Below, piece by piece: positions 11,279-22,848 of a stretch of 64,000 nucleotides of DNA; position 1 is the first letter of the stretch; each line of letters opens with the position of its first letter. Both the position numbers and the translations under genes were made by a program. The stretch is from contig JAPEHQ010000001.1 of assembly GCA_027405735.1 (NCBI GenBank), positions 3,596,001 to 3,660,000 of the forward strand, in the 5' to 3' direction. The DNA is from Mucor racemosus (lineage: Eukaryota > Mucoromycota > Mucoromycetes > Mucorales > Mucoraceae). The notes under the pieces were generated by a model. The model saw only the letters and a list, made by a program, of their open reading frames with translations. It was not told where the DNA came from and searched no databases.

Positions 11279-11701
11279 TTAAGCAACATGCTCTGCTGAA
11301 TGGTTCGACTGATGCATAACAAGCGGTGTTGTTGTTGCTGTTGTATTTACGCTATTCTTGATAAATGCTGATTTAAAGCGACTAATCAATGTACTGTTAT
11401 TTTGTGTGCAGTAAGGAGGCTTTTGCCAAGGCTTCAAATCCTTCTTTTTGCATTTTTCAGCAAATAAATCTGGGTGGTCTTTTTCATCATCGTGATGGAC
11501 TTGGGGATCAAAAATACATTCAAAAGAGTCTTCTAATTTATCTCGTTCAAAATAAACGATAGCAGGTGGTTCTTTGCTGATTTTAACTGTCAAAGATTTT
11601 CTACGTTCTTGAGTTGCATTTGATGGCTTATTTTCTGGTTTCTTTTGACGTAAAGGCACTTCAACAAAAAGTGCTCGGATTTGACGAATAATTAATGTCA
11701 T
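11279..11701 (-). CDS. Small basic orphan protein, 140 aa
   Basis: A single exon with no recognised domain. The N-terminus is moderately hydrophobic (MTLIIRQIRALFVEV), then Lys/Arg-rich (ERRKSLTVKISKEPP), followed by an aromatic and acidic middle (IVYFERDKLEDSFECIF) and a Thr/Asn/His-rich tail. Codon use is ordinary and the frame is open throughout, which supports a gene, but no homologue comes to mind. RRKSLT could be a basophilic kinase site. It lies between the GATA-SET gene and CHS7 on the same strand, about 200 bp from the CHS7 stop. Confidence 0.55.
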   Translation of the reverse strand: MTLIIRQIRALFVEVPLRQKKPENKPSNATQERRKSLTVKISKEPPAIVYFERDKLEDSFECIFDPQVHHDDEKDHPDLFAEKCKKKDLKPWQKPPYCTQNNSTLISRFKSAFIKNSVNTTATTTPLVMHQSNHSAEHVA

Positions 11702-11907
11702 TTTTGTATGATAGATCAGAAAATTTTAAAATTTTAATAAAGAAAAAAAAAAAGACAAAGAAAGGATCTAAAACCAAAATTGCTTTTATATGGTTTTGTG
11801 TGTGTCAAATCAAGGAATAAAATAAAAAAGTGGTGTGACAAATAACATCTTATTGGTCAAGTGTGGAAAGCATAAAAAAAGCAGGTTACATTTTAGATCT
11901 AATGATA

Positions 11908-13129
11908 CTAAAACTTGCCTGCAATTTTATTCTCTTCATCTTTTAATAATGCTTGAATTTCCCAAGTTTGATGTTTTGAATCTATTGAAAATTCTAAATC
12001 TTCTTTTGTGATAGAATCCCAGTATTTATAAACCATCATAACGGCTAATAGGTTACACATGCTACCAAAGAAAAGTCCATCTAAATAGTGTTTAACTTGT
12101 TCACAAAGTGCAACAGAGAAAATAAACATGACGACTAAACCTGATACAAAGAACAAGATGCCAAATGCAATGTCTCCCAAAGGCCACCTATCATCTAATG
12201 TATACGTGACCAAGATTATTTGTGAAATTGTATAAATAAGAAACATGGATCCATTTACAATAAAGTAAATAGTCCATAATGCGCCCGGGGATGTGTAACT
12301 GAATGGTCCAAGATTATTAAATGTTGCCATGGCAACAAATCCGACAACTAGAAACACTAAAAATGTACTGATTCTAATAGACTTTTTTTGGTATGTTTGT
12401 GTTTTTGTTAGAATCTGATGACTTTTTTCACGTTTCTCACACCACCCTTGTCCCTTTGTGTACAATGTGAAAATATCAACTCCTCTCTAGAAATACTAAC
12501 CCATAAACTGATCGGCGTACCATCTTCTGCAAATTGAAATCCAACAAAACCATTCAAGAGCAAGCACCAAAAAGATGCACTAATTAAACCTAAATGTGCT
12601 GCTGTGAAGAACTAAATTAAATATGAATATATTAGTATCGCACTAAATATTATCATCCACATATTTCAACATACGGGATATAATATGGAGGCAGTCGGGA
12701 TGATGTTGGTAACCAATAACATTTCAAGAAATATGGTTACTAAATACAGTTGAAAGAACATGGCAGCCTCTTTTCGGCCTATTTGAAATAAATTTATTAA
12801 AATGGCCTGCCAATGAGACAGAACGCTGACATTACCTACTGCTGTATACTTTGTTTTTACATGATAAATCATAATACTAGTCATACAGAGAGCAACAATG
12901 TTCATCATAAGTGTTGCTATTTTATGATAGGGTTAATAACGCATTAAACGGAGAGTATATTGGTTCTCATTTTACCAGGTTGAAATACTAATAATCCTGC
13001 TACTTCAACGTTTCGAGAATAACAGATTGGTTCAATTCCATCGAATTTTCCCATTAATGGACATAAGGTTAATGCCACAGTTTGACATATACCATCAAAT
13101 CTAAATAACTGAAATTTGAACTGTACCAT
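11908..13129 (-). CDS. CHS7: Chs7-type chitin synthase export chaperone, multi-pass membrane protein
   Basis: Five exons (13129-12976, 12916-12836, 12778-12675, 12611-12501, 12381-11908) give about 307 aa, the usual Chs7 length. It has about seven hydrophobic segments and family motifs: [17 protein letters not shown] near the N-terminus, [68 protein letters not shown] and [10 protein letters not shown] before a short charged tail. In yeast Chs7 is an ER protein needed for folding and exit of chitin synthase Chs3. The Met at 13129 is chosen because the family begins a few residues before FDGIC; an in-frame upstream Met at 13177 exists. The fourth intron uses an A-rich AAAAAG acceptor. It is divergent from the stress-protein gene with 387 bp between the start codons. 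Confidence 0.93.
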
Positions 13130-13444
13130 AAAATATAATATTGAAACAAAAAAGAGAATGTGATGTAAATCTTTCAAAGAATTTAATACTAGGAATATAT
13201 TTCAATCTTAACTTGCAATGTTATTATTTTTCCTATAATAATGTGTTTTTTTTTTCTTTTTTTCTCATTTATGTGAAAATCATTAAAAAAAGCCTAGAAG
13301 GTCTTTGCTATCTCTTCCATTTTTTCTCCAGGAAATTTTCTTTTTTGGATACAAAAGTTTCATACAATAAATATAGCCCCAGTCGCAGAATAATAATGAA
13401 ACTCAACCATTAGCTTTCATGCATGAATTTAATCTTGAAAAAAC

Positions 13445-13453
13445 TTATATAAA
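13445..13453 (+). promoter_or_regulatory. TATA-box-like element of the stress protein gene
   Basis: TTATATAAA lies about 65 bp before the ATG at 13517, in the divergent promoter shared with CHS7. Pyrimidine-rich sequence follows just before the start codon. Confidence 0.45.
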
Positions 13454-13516
13454 CAGCTTTATTATAGAGTTTTCTTATATTTCTTCTTCTTTTTAAAACT
13501 TTATATTTGCATTAAA

Positions 13517-14053
13517 ATGTCTCTCTCAATTACTGAAAAACGTCGTGTTGCCATCGCTTATGATGGCAGTGAAGATGCTCAAAGACTCTTTGATTGGTCT
13601 GTACAAAATATTATTCGTCCTGAAAGCGATCATATCATTTTATTGTCTGCCGTCAAAAGAGATGAAAAGCCAAGTGGTGCTGGTCTCTTTGGTAAAAAGG
13701 AAACTGCTGCACCTAAATCTGAAGATTTGCCCATGTTGTCAACTACTGTATCCAAAGTAAATGAAGCTATCAAAGAAACTGAACATATTCCTCAGGGTCA
13801 AACTGCTCGTCATCGTCTTGAAGCCATGTCCCAGAGTCTTAATCAATTAAGCATTTCTAGTGAAGTACATATTCTTTGGGGTGAAGCAAAATCACTTATA
13901 CCTCGCTTTACTGAAGCCCATAAAGTGGATTTATTGATTGTGGGTTCGCGTGGTTTGGGCGTTGTAAAGAGTGTATTTTTGGGTTCCGTTTCAGATACAT
14001 GCCTCAAGACATGTCCTTGTCCTGTTTTGGTTGTGCGTAATGCCACTGTTTAA
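13517..14053 (+). CDS. Universal stress protein (UspA family)
   Basis: An intronless gene of 178 aa. It begins with the Usp strand RVAIAYDGSEDAQRLFDW and ends with the nucleotide-binding signature GSRGLGVVKSVFLGSVSD followed by CPCPVLVVR, matching the G-x2-G-x9-G-[S/T] pattern of ATP-binding Usp proteins. The insertion between strands 1 and 2 (residues about 50-95, containing GLFGKKETAAPKSEDLP) is typical of fungal and plant members. It is a cytosolic alpha/beta (Rossmann-like) protein involved in stress tolerance; its exact role is unknown. It converges on MRS2 with 155 bp between stops. AATAAT/AATAAA sequences at about 14126-14137 probably serve its polyadenylation. Confidence 0.93.
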   Translation: MSLSITEKRRVAIAYDGSEDAQRLFDWSVQNIIRPESDHIILLSAVKRDEKPSGAGLFGKKETAAPKSEDLPMLSTTVSKVNEAIKETEHIPQGQTARHRLEAMSQSLNQLSISSEVHILWGEAKSLIPRFTEAHKVDLLIVGSRGLGVVKSVFLGSVSDTCLKTCPCPVLVVRNATV

Positions 14054-14207
14054 TTCTCTTATTCTATTCTCTAAATCCTTTTTTTAACATGTAATGCCTC
14101 CCATTCTATTCATATTGTACCTTGAAATAATAATAAAAAGCTAATTTTATTCAAAAAAAATGAGCTGATTTTGTGATTATTCTATTTTACTGGGGGATAT
14201 TCCGATT

Positions 14208-15571
14208 TTAAGGTTTAATTTTGGCTAATGTTCTAAGCTTTCTTAATGCAATGGCAAATGCGCCCAAACCAGACATTAGAGCAAGACCGGAAACAAGGCC
14301 AAATGCATAGGGATCATTTTCAAAGTAATTTCGTAAATTCATACCGAATAATGCACCATATCCACTAACAACAGTGGCTGATAGTGTGATAATTGTTAAT
14401 CGAATATCATACCACATTAACGAATTTCGTGACACATCCAGAATAAGTTGCACAATTTCTTCGGTAGAACGCATGTGCTGTCTCAATGTCGACGCCTTTG
14501 CAGCAATTTCTTCCGTTTGTTTATAATAAGCCTCTAAAAGTAATTCCACTTCTTCATGAGCCTCGGGTGCTCGATATTTTCCTGCCCTTTTATCTGACAA
14601 ATACATTGCAGCCAGATCATCATCTATTTGCAGGATTAATATCTATTTTCTTATGTAATATTCAAATATTACCATTGTCTAAAACTTCTTCTAATGCATC
14701 TCTAATGGAAAGAGCATCTTGCTCAAATTTAGATAGCTTTTTGGAAAATTGTAATAAATCCCTCAATTTATCGCCATTCATAGATTCCTCTATATCCGCT
14801 AAATCTTCTAAATCCCCTAGCAACTTGTTTACAGGTCCATCTAATATATCTAATTCTGATTGTAATGAGGAAGTAACTGAAATCAAAATTGCTTCCAATG
14901 CCCTGTAATTTCATTTATGAGTGCATATTTCTATATATTTTCAACAAAACTTGCCTAAATTCAAACGGTAATCCATCCTTTTGTGACCTTAATCTTTCTT
15001 GTAGATCGTAAATGAAGATGCTTTGATTATAACTATCTGTCGAACCATAAGTATCAAATAATACCACCATATCGCTCTTTAATAACGCTTTTAAATGTGC
15101 TATATTCACTAAAATTGCCTCTGGTCGAACAAGTATAGTGGGTTTCTGATATACAGAGTAGGTATCAATTGTTCGCAAATCACGAGGTAATAATGAATGA
15201 TGTTGACAAAAATCAGATTTTAAAAATTCTCCTGCTGTTGTTTTGACAGCACCATTTTGATCAAACTCTGTACCTAGAATGCAGCAAAATGAATTCAAAT
15301 GAAAACAAATACATGATCAATAGCACTTACAACGCAATTTCATTTCTGTTACTTTTGTTGGCAGTGCCAATACTCTTCTGGAAGCATTCAAGGGGGGGCC
15401 TGCCTTTTGTGTCGTTGAAGAAGCCTTGTTGGCAGAATTCGCTGTATTTGTTGTTGTAACATAAGATCTTTTGATATAATTATTTATCAATGATACTGAG
15501 TATAATCGCTTTGTTGAATTAAATGCAGGAACTTTAAGACAATGTTTAAAGAATAAACTGTTCCTTTGCAT
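14208..15571 (-). CDS. MRS2: MRS2-type mitochondrial magnesium channel (CorA superfamily)
   Basis: Four exons (15571-15331, 15273-14955, 14902-14673, 14623-14208) encode about 401 aa. The N-terminus is Arg/Ser-rich and basic (about 40 residues), as in a mitochondrial presequence. The matrix domain shows MKLRCTEFD, LLPRDLRTID, ILVRPEAILVN and LPFEFRALEAIL. The C-terminal half has the coiled helix with EEVELLLEAYYKQ, then two transmembrane segments with the signature YGALFGMN between them (GMN is the CorA/Mrs2 selectivity motif). Mrs2 forms the main Mg2+ influx channel of the inner mitochondrial membrane. Intron 2 (14954-14903) has a GC donor (AG|GCAAGT) instead of GT; the frame requires it. 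MTS, length and GMN all agree. Confidence 0.95.
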
Positions 15572-16070
15572 GTTGTATATAATCTATTTTGTATAGATGC
15601 AAAAAAAAATATTCAAAGCGAGTAGTTCCTCATAATCACCATTCATTTTATCGAGCCGGTATTTTAAATTATCTGCAAGGAAAGGGAGCAACTCTCCAAA
15701 AAGTGGCCAATGCTACTAGTTTCAGGATATCCACATATTAACATTTTCACAAATCGTGAGACTTATCAAATAAATTTCAATAAGCACTATGATAATATGT
15801 TAAAGAATAGGCCATTATAAAACTTGCGATAACCTTAATAAAGCAAACAAAAATAGACCCATTATTTCACCCATGCTGTAGCTTTTTTTGTTCGCGAGAT
15901 ATTACTTATTACTGAAGTCGGGCTATTTAAGCAATAGATTTTTCAATAACAACTTTTCAAAAGATTTATCTAAGCTCATACCGCTTGGTAGAATAATTGA
16001 TCTTAGTTTCCATATTTTCTACCATCTTTTCTATTCACTAGATTTTTGATTTTGAATTTATCTGATGAGC
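15572..16070. other. MRS2 upstream region up to the palindrome
   Basis: AT-rich sequence with no gene, holding the presumed MRS2 promoter. It ends where palindrome P1 begins. Confidence 0.5.
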
Positions 16071-17846
16071 TGCACTACAACTTCGATTATACATAAGGAG
16101 AACGTTTACTTATTGATTTCGGTAGTTGACATTGCCATATACGCTGGTTTTGGCTGATTTTTTTTAGCACTATTTCCAATTTAAAATGGTCTGTGAAGCC
16201 GCAAACCGCACTTGAAAAAAATCGGACGCTTGATTCTTGCGATTTAACAAGCAAATCAATAAGATACTAAAATGTTAAATATGAATAATACTGTTACAGC
16301 TGTAGTATATATTTTAAAACTTTCAGCCCATTTGGATTGATTACAAGGATTTTTCCAGTAAGGTTTAATTTTTTCAAGCAGAGGAATACAGGTTTCTTGT
16401 TGAAAACTGTGCTTTAGTGCTTCAAAAACAGCTGTTAGCTAATGAAATCACTATATGTTATTTGGATATTTACAATACATTAAGTATAACTTCAAAATTC
16501 AATTTTGAATCATTATTTGATTATATAAAATTTTTTAAAGAATATCTGAAACAGCCTATAGCCCATACAAAATAGTAGGGACGATGTTGTCGAGCCCAGC
16601 TTATACTAGTAAATTTGGCTGGCAAAACCCGGCTCGACACCAATGCTACCTTAGAATGCAGTTAAATAAAAATATCAATCTCTAATATAACGACTGCTAC
16701 CTATATTAAAAACATTAGTCCTTTATGTTAGCATGCGTATTCAGATAATAAAAGAAAAGAATACCAGATTGATAGTCTGATATGCCTTATCAAACGGTGA
16801 ATAATATCCTTGGAATATGAAAACAAAAAAAACAAAAAAAGAAAAAATACACGTAGAAAAGGATTTTTAAGGGTTTACATTATTTAGCGCAATTAAAACC
16901 CTGCTAAATTGCACATTTCAGCCAACAATGTAAAAGCAGCATTACAGCGCATCAACCCATAAATTAAACAAAATAGGCAATATCTGTTATCATAAAAACA
17001 TGCATTTTCATCCGGAAAAACCGGCTGTCATATCATAGATTCATTAAAAAATTGAAAAAGCGAGCCCGTAGAGCAACGCCGTAATTGAGCATAGCAAGAT
17101 TGAATGGCTAAGTCTCTTATACTACGGTATATATCTAAGTTTTAAATAAAAAAAAGCGCTTTTTTAAACTTTTCTTATATTTAACCACGTACAGTCTGAA
17201 AATTCAGATTTTGTAGCGGACATTTTCGGGGACTCGTTTTATCCTTACCAACACTCATGATTTTGATCAAAAAATAGAAAAATCAAATTTTGATACCAAA
17301 ATCAACGTTTAAATATACTACATTGTGAGAGAAAATTGTAGCCATGACTAATACACATCTTATAAAAGCTTAATATTAAACGTTAAGTAATGAAACTTAG
17401 CATTTTTGACCCAAAAACAGTTTTTTAATTAAAGAATTTTCGTGTAATATTTTGTGATAAAAATGTTTATTATTTTTTATTGAGCAAATAGAGCGCTAAA
17501 TTCTGCATACGTGTATATTTTTTGTTTTTATAATTGGTAGTATAATTAACTCTAGATTTGCAAAATCAGAAAAAAAAAATTAAAAAATGTCAAAATTAAT
17601 GATCTGGACAAAAATAATTTTCTAAATTTATATTCCGCTTATAAGCCTTGTAAGTCTTAAAAATAAGAGATTTTATAATACTTGAGAACTTTTTCAAGAA
17701 TTTACGATGCTGTACCCACTTGATTCAAGCTCATTACTGTAAATATTTATACATGTTAATATTTTGTGGTAGTTTATTTGATGATAATATAGTCTTACTT
17801 TATAATTGTTGCGCTAGAGGTGATTTACATTAAGTTTTTTTTTACT
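16071..17846 (-). repeat. Palindrome P1, left arm (module M, inverted)
   Basis: This 1.78-kb arm is the reverse complement of 19912-21685, with no difference in the stretches I compared base by base. It is non-coding and very AT-rich. The outer end starts TGCACTACAACTTCG. It contains a small inverted pair (TGTCGAGCC / GGGCTCGACA, about 35 bp apart). The same module occurs at 34900-36378 and, shorter and diverged, in both arms of P2. No target duplication was found at the outer ends. Confidence 0.9.
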
Positions 17847-19911
17847 CTTACCTCTCCAATATCATAAACATAAACATGGCCATCACTGGAACCCATTGCC
17901 ACCTTTTTGCCGTCTGTGTCCCAAGCCAATTTATTCAATGCTTTACCAGAACCAACTTAAGTACTTACAAATCGTTCCTCGGTATTTGTATTCAAATTCT
18001 ATCAATTAAATTAACTGGTTCCATTTAAATTAGTATCAAACGTATCATCAGCACGCCTTATGATAAATGCCAATCTAAACTTAGAAATATCCCACTGCCA
18101 TTGTTATACAGTAAGCTATGAAAAGCTTGGTTTTTACTAACACAGCAATTAAATAAAAAAGCAAGATGATACCAATAGCATATGGTGAGTATTTAAGATC
18201 CAAGTAAGTTTGATGAAGTATGCTTTTAAACCCTTCTAAAAACCCTGAAGCAAACACAACGTCTTGGTCCTGTAATTCCTATCCATCAAAATATTGCGAT
18301 TTCCACTACACAATGAATGCACCTTTTATCGGTCTTGACCTTGATGTACATTGTTGGGTATCAGCTTTTTTACCAGTTTTATTTTCTTTAATTCATTAAT
18401 ATCCAGTCATGTTAAAGGATAATTTGCAGCACTGCCAAAAAAAGAATGAATGCTTCAAGAGTATTCTACATATTAAATTATGCAATTTAGTAGCAATTAT
18501 TGCACTTAATTATAATTTTTGAACTTACTGATGTTAATCAGAATTATTAGTACTTTCATTCTAAAAAAGTAAGCTTTGCTTTATACATTTATATTTACCC
18601 ATTCAATAAATGGCATTGCATTTATTATCCGTGATACCAACCAACCGACTTTATCTTGGTTCAATACATTTGGCAATTAAATGCCTAAATTACACTTGAG
18701 CCACCAGGTATCGCCACAAAAAAATCTCGTACAGGTAGACGAAGCATCACAATTTGGATCATTTTTTTGTGTTCATAGATCTGAGCTCCCTCACACGTTT
18801 ATATATCTCTGCACAAACCATATTTCTGTCTTCTGTTTAATTTTACTGAAATACATTGAACGCCAACATTGTACTTGATAAAACGCCTTACTTTATTGAG
18901 GGTCAACACAACTATTTTGATGCTAATTTAGCATCAGCAGTTGAATCAGATAAATTTGAGATTAGATGACCCCTTTTAATAATAGTTTCGCATATCATGA
19001 GCTAATAATGGACCGTTCTTATAGAAACGCTGAACAAGGATAGTGAGTTAACTCCTGTAAAAGGAAGTACTCCTGATCAAAATACAACCTTCTACAACAA
19101 GATACCTATGAGATAAAGTTGTACTTAATTTGCATTAATAATATATGTAATGAGTCAAACATTTCAGTTTCATTCATGCAAAACCTTGCCTCATTCCTTA
19201 TATAAATACTACAAGGAAATCATTACATGATCCCTTGTAGATTTATCTGTCTTGTTACACTCCCTTTACTTTTATTTATTTACTACTAATAAATATCTAA
19301 TTTACAAACAAGAACACCAACCTTCATCAATCCAGTGATCACCAATTTATAATAACAAGAATAATGTTGCGTCCACAGGTTATTATAGTAATTTGTAAGA
19401 TGATGAACCTTTTATATTGTAATCCTTATTGTGAAAGTAAGCTAACTACTGAGGGATGGCACTCCTAATTGTTCTCCGTTGAAGGATGATCCGGATTGTA
19501 CGGGATATATGAGATACCATATTTGGTTGCATGAAATATGTGCTCCTCATGTATGCTATGTTATTGATGTAGATAAATACTGATCTAACGAATGAAATTG
19601 TAATATAGAATTTGTATATAAAAAGGACAAATTATTGATATTAAATAAAGATTCTCTTCAGTTTTTTGTGTGTGATTTAATTTAACCAGTTTCTTTATTA
19701 AATTATACATTTTTTTCTTGCTACAATATTTATTCTAAATCTTGTGCAATTCAAATAATAGCTATAAGCATATTATCCACCTTTGTTGTTAGTCCAAAAT
19801 TTCAGATCATTACAATATACTCCAAAACTCCTGCTCATAAAATCGCAGTTGCAATAACTAGATAAGAAATTACATCCCGTAAAAATAAGCTCAATTGCAT
19901 TTTAAATTATA
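17847..19911. repeat. Palindrome P1 spacer: inverted composite segment and LTR-like sequence
   Basis: From about 17850 to 19050 it is the reverse complement of 33222-34899, minus the solo LTR present there. It includes the dynein exon copy and a 65-codon open frame at 18681-18878 also present at 33868-34167; I do not regard that as a gene. From 19050 to 19911 the sequence is unrelated to the other copies and has LTR-like features: TATATAAATAC at about 19200, AATAAATA, TGTTGCGTCCACAG at 19364 (like the start of the solo LTR at 56140), TATATAAAAAGG at about 19617 and AATAAAG at about 19646. I could not define LTR ends or a duplication. Confidence 0.6.
17852..17955 (-). pseudogene. Captured exon: last WD repeat of cytoplasmic dynein intermediate chain (copy 1)
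   Basis: On the minus strand this 104-bp segment reads GSGKALNKLAWD..., ...KKVAMGSSDGHVYVYDIGE and is bounded by an AG acceptor and a GTAAGA donor. The pattern ALN-x-(x)-W...G..+A+G.S+G..Y+YD+GE is that of the final WD repeat of dynein intermediate chains. No other dynein exon is adjacent, so it is a gene fragment copied from genomic DNA with its splice sites, not a gene. It sits in the P1 spacer, beside the left arm. Confidence 0.75.
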
Positions 19912-21685
19912 AGTAAAAAAAACTTAATGTAAATCACCTCTAGCGCAACAATTATAAAGTAAGACTATATTATCATCAAATAAACTACCACAAAATATTA
20001 ACATGTATAAATATTTACAGTAATGAGCTTGAATCAAGTGGGTACAGCATCGTAAATTCTTGAAAAAGTTCTCAAGTATTATAAAATCTCTTATTTTTAA
20101 GACTTACAAGGCTTATAAGCGGAATATAAATTTAGAAAATTATTTTTGTCCAGATCATTAATTTTGACATTTTTTAATTTTTTTTTTCTGATTTTGCAAA
20201 TCTAGAGTTAATTATACTACCAATTATAAAAACAAAAAATATACACGTATGCAGAATTTAGCGCTCTATTTGCTCAATAAAAAATAATAAACATTTTTAT
20301 CACAAAATATTACACGAAAATTCTTTAATTAAAAAACTGTTTTTGGGTCAAAAATGCTAAGTTTCATTACTTAACGTTTAATATTAAGCTTTTATAAGAT
20401 GTGTATTAGTCATGGCTACAATTTTCTCTCACAATGTAGTATATTTAAACGTTGATTTTGGTATCAAAATTTGATTTTTCTATTTTTTGATCAAAATCAT
20501 GAGTGTTGGTAAGGATAAAACGAGTCCCCGAAAATGTCCGCTACAAAATCTGAATTTTCAGACTGTACGTGGTTAAATATAAGAAAAGTTTAAAAAAGCG
20601 CTTTTTTTTATTTAAAACTTAGATATATACCGTAGTATAAGAGACTTAGCCATTCAATCTTGCTATGCTCAATTACGGCGTTGCTCTACGGGCTCGCTTT
20701 TTCAATTTTTTAATGAATCTATGATATGACAGCCGGTTTTTCCGGATGAAAATGCATGTTTTTATGATAACAGATATTGCCTATTTTGTTTAATTTATGG
20801 GTTGATGCGCTGTAATGCTGCTTTTACATTGTTGGCTGAAATGTGCAATTTAGCAGGGTTTTAATTGCGCTAAATAATGTAAACCCTTAAAAATCCTTTT
20901 CTACGTGTATTTTTTCTTTTTTTGTTTTTTTTGTTTTCATATTCCAAGGATATTATTCACCGTTTGATAAGGCATATCAGACTATCAATCTGGTATTCTT
21001 TTCTTTTATTATCTGAATACGCATGCTAACATAAAGGACTAATGTTTTTAATATAGGTAGCAGTCGTTATATTAGAGATTGATATTTTTATTTAACTGCA
21101 TTCTAAGGTAGCATTGGTGTCGAGCCGGGTTTTGCCAGCCAAATTTACTAGTATAAGCTGGGCTCGACAACATCGTCCCTACTATTTTGTATGGGCTATA
21201 GGCTGTTTCAGATATTCTTTAAAAAATTTTATATAATCAAATAATGATTCAAAATTGAATTTTGAAGTTATACTTAATGTATTGTAAATATCCAAATAAC
21301 ATATAGTGATTTCATTAGCTAACAGCTGTTTTTGAAGCACTAAAGCACAGTTTTCAACAAGAAACCTGTATTCCTCTGCTTGAAAAAATTAAACCTTACT
21401 GGAAAAATCCTTGTAATCAATCCAAATGGGCTGAAAGTTTTAAAATATATACTACAGCTGTAACAGTATTATTCATATTTAACATTTTAGTATCTTATTG
21501 ATTTGCTTGTTAAATCGCAAGAATCAAGCGTCCGATTTTTTTCAAGTGCGGTTTGCGGCTTCACAGACCATTTTAAATTGGAAATAGTGCTAAAAAAAAT
21601 CAGCCAAAACCAGCGTATATGGCAATGTCAACTACCGAAATCAATAAGTAAACGTTCTCCTTATGTATAATCGAAGTTGTAGTGC
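19912..21685 (+). repeat. Palindrome P1, right arm (module M)
   Basis: The inverted partner of 16071-17846. The inner end begins AGTAAAAAAAACTTAATG, i.e. it starts a few bases from where the dynein exon donor would lie in the composite. It has no coding capacity. It is followed at about 21985 by a short copy of repeat R1. Confidence 0.9.
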
Positions 21686-21984
21686 AAAATGCTATATACT
21701 ATTAAAATATTTTCCAAACTGAAATTCGAATCACAAATTGTTTTTTTAATCGATCATTTTTTATAAATCGTCTGAAAAATACATTCGAAAATGAACGAAA
21801 GCTTAAAAATGAAAGGGCAGGTTTTCGATTTAAATTGGCTACAATAACTCATGGAAGCTGGAATTTTGTATCATCATACACGCCCTGTTGTTGCTTCGAT
21901 ATATAATTTTTCTTTTTTCATAATGGGTGCCTACTGGAATAAAATTTAAATTTTTAAAAAAATCAATTTTCATTGTTTTCAACC

Positions 21985-22380
21985 TTCAAAATCGGAGCGT
22001 GCCCTCTTTTCTATAACTAGTCTCATACTAAACACTTTTTAGGATGTACCTTAGACACCTCTAAATATATATAAACTGGTCGTATTACGCTACCTGTTCC
22101 TAAATTTATTTTATATCTCATGAAAGACTCAAAAACAGGTAAAATCCACTGCTTTTTCCTTAAAATTGGGTCTCACTTTTCATCCCTGCTCCACTTTTTT
22201 TTTTCACTAAATAACACTAAGAAAAAATTATATGCATATGTACCTGAGATGTTCAAGTTTAATCCAAAGACGAGTATCCGGAAATATCCTACCTCTAGCA
22301 ATTGGAATAACTTTTTTAGTGCTAATGTTTCAGATTTCTACCGCTAATTCACTGCTAAAAAACTAAAAACTTTGAGCCTT
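21985..22380 (+). repeat. Repeat R1, truncated copy A
   Basis: About 400 bp similar to the first part of the copies at 29485-31350 and 51540-53291, and to the reverse complement of 60058-61885. Shared landmarks are GGAGCGTGCC, TACGCTACCTGTTCCTAAAT and AAAACAGGTAAAATCCACTG. It stops after TTTGAGCCTTA where the others continue. The 75-codon open frame at 22120-22347 is within the repeat and is not credible. Confidence 0.75.
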
Positions 22381-22848
22381 AATTATTGATATCGTTACTA
22401 TATGTTTCATTGTTATTTTTTGACAAGTTTAATTGATTCAAGTGGTTTCTATGAAACGTTTGATTTATCCTATCAACAAGAAAATGAATATTGATTAATT
22501 GATCTTTTTTTTTTTTCAAGAAATTTGAGCAGTTCTGGACAAATTACTAATTTACAAATAATCGCATTTGAATCATTCACTTTTCGGAACCGAGATTCGA
22601 TTATGAACCTTTTAATCGTGCAGGGTTTTCAGATACTTTTATTAATTTATAAATAAGTGGAACCAACAGCAAAGAGTGAAAAGCTTAGCTCTCATTGATG
22701 CGCAAAGTTATCTATGAGGTCCTCTCTTTTAGTGGCATGACTCTAAACAACCACGGTCACGGCATTTTTTTTTATTATTTTTTGATGATAATGAGAATGC
22801 TGCGTCCTTATTGTACCCTTACCCTTTTCAAACTAGAGTGTCATCAAC
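22381..22848. other. SF3A1 upstream region
   Basis: Single-copy-looking AT-rich DNA between repeat R1-A and the SF3A1 start, with T tracts at about 22507 and 22767. No distinct motif is claimed. Confidence 0.5.

Noticed and set aside
18681..18878. A small conserved gene, because the same protein is encoded at 33868-34167
   Set aside because: Both are in copies of one composite repeat. The reading is longer in one copy and there is no domain, so conservation is that of recently copied DNA.
19050..19911. A third well-defined solo LTR beginning TGTTGCGTCC at 19364
   Set aside because: The start resembles the 56140 LTR and TATA/AATAAA signals are present, but no matching end or 5-bp duplication could be found.
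16071..21685. An autonomous DNA transposon with 1.8-kb terminal inverted repeats
   Set aside because: The 2-kb interior has no transposase, the dynein fragment lies asymmetrically, and no target duplication is seen at the outer ends.
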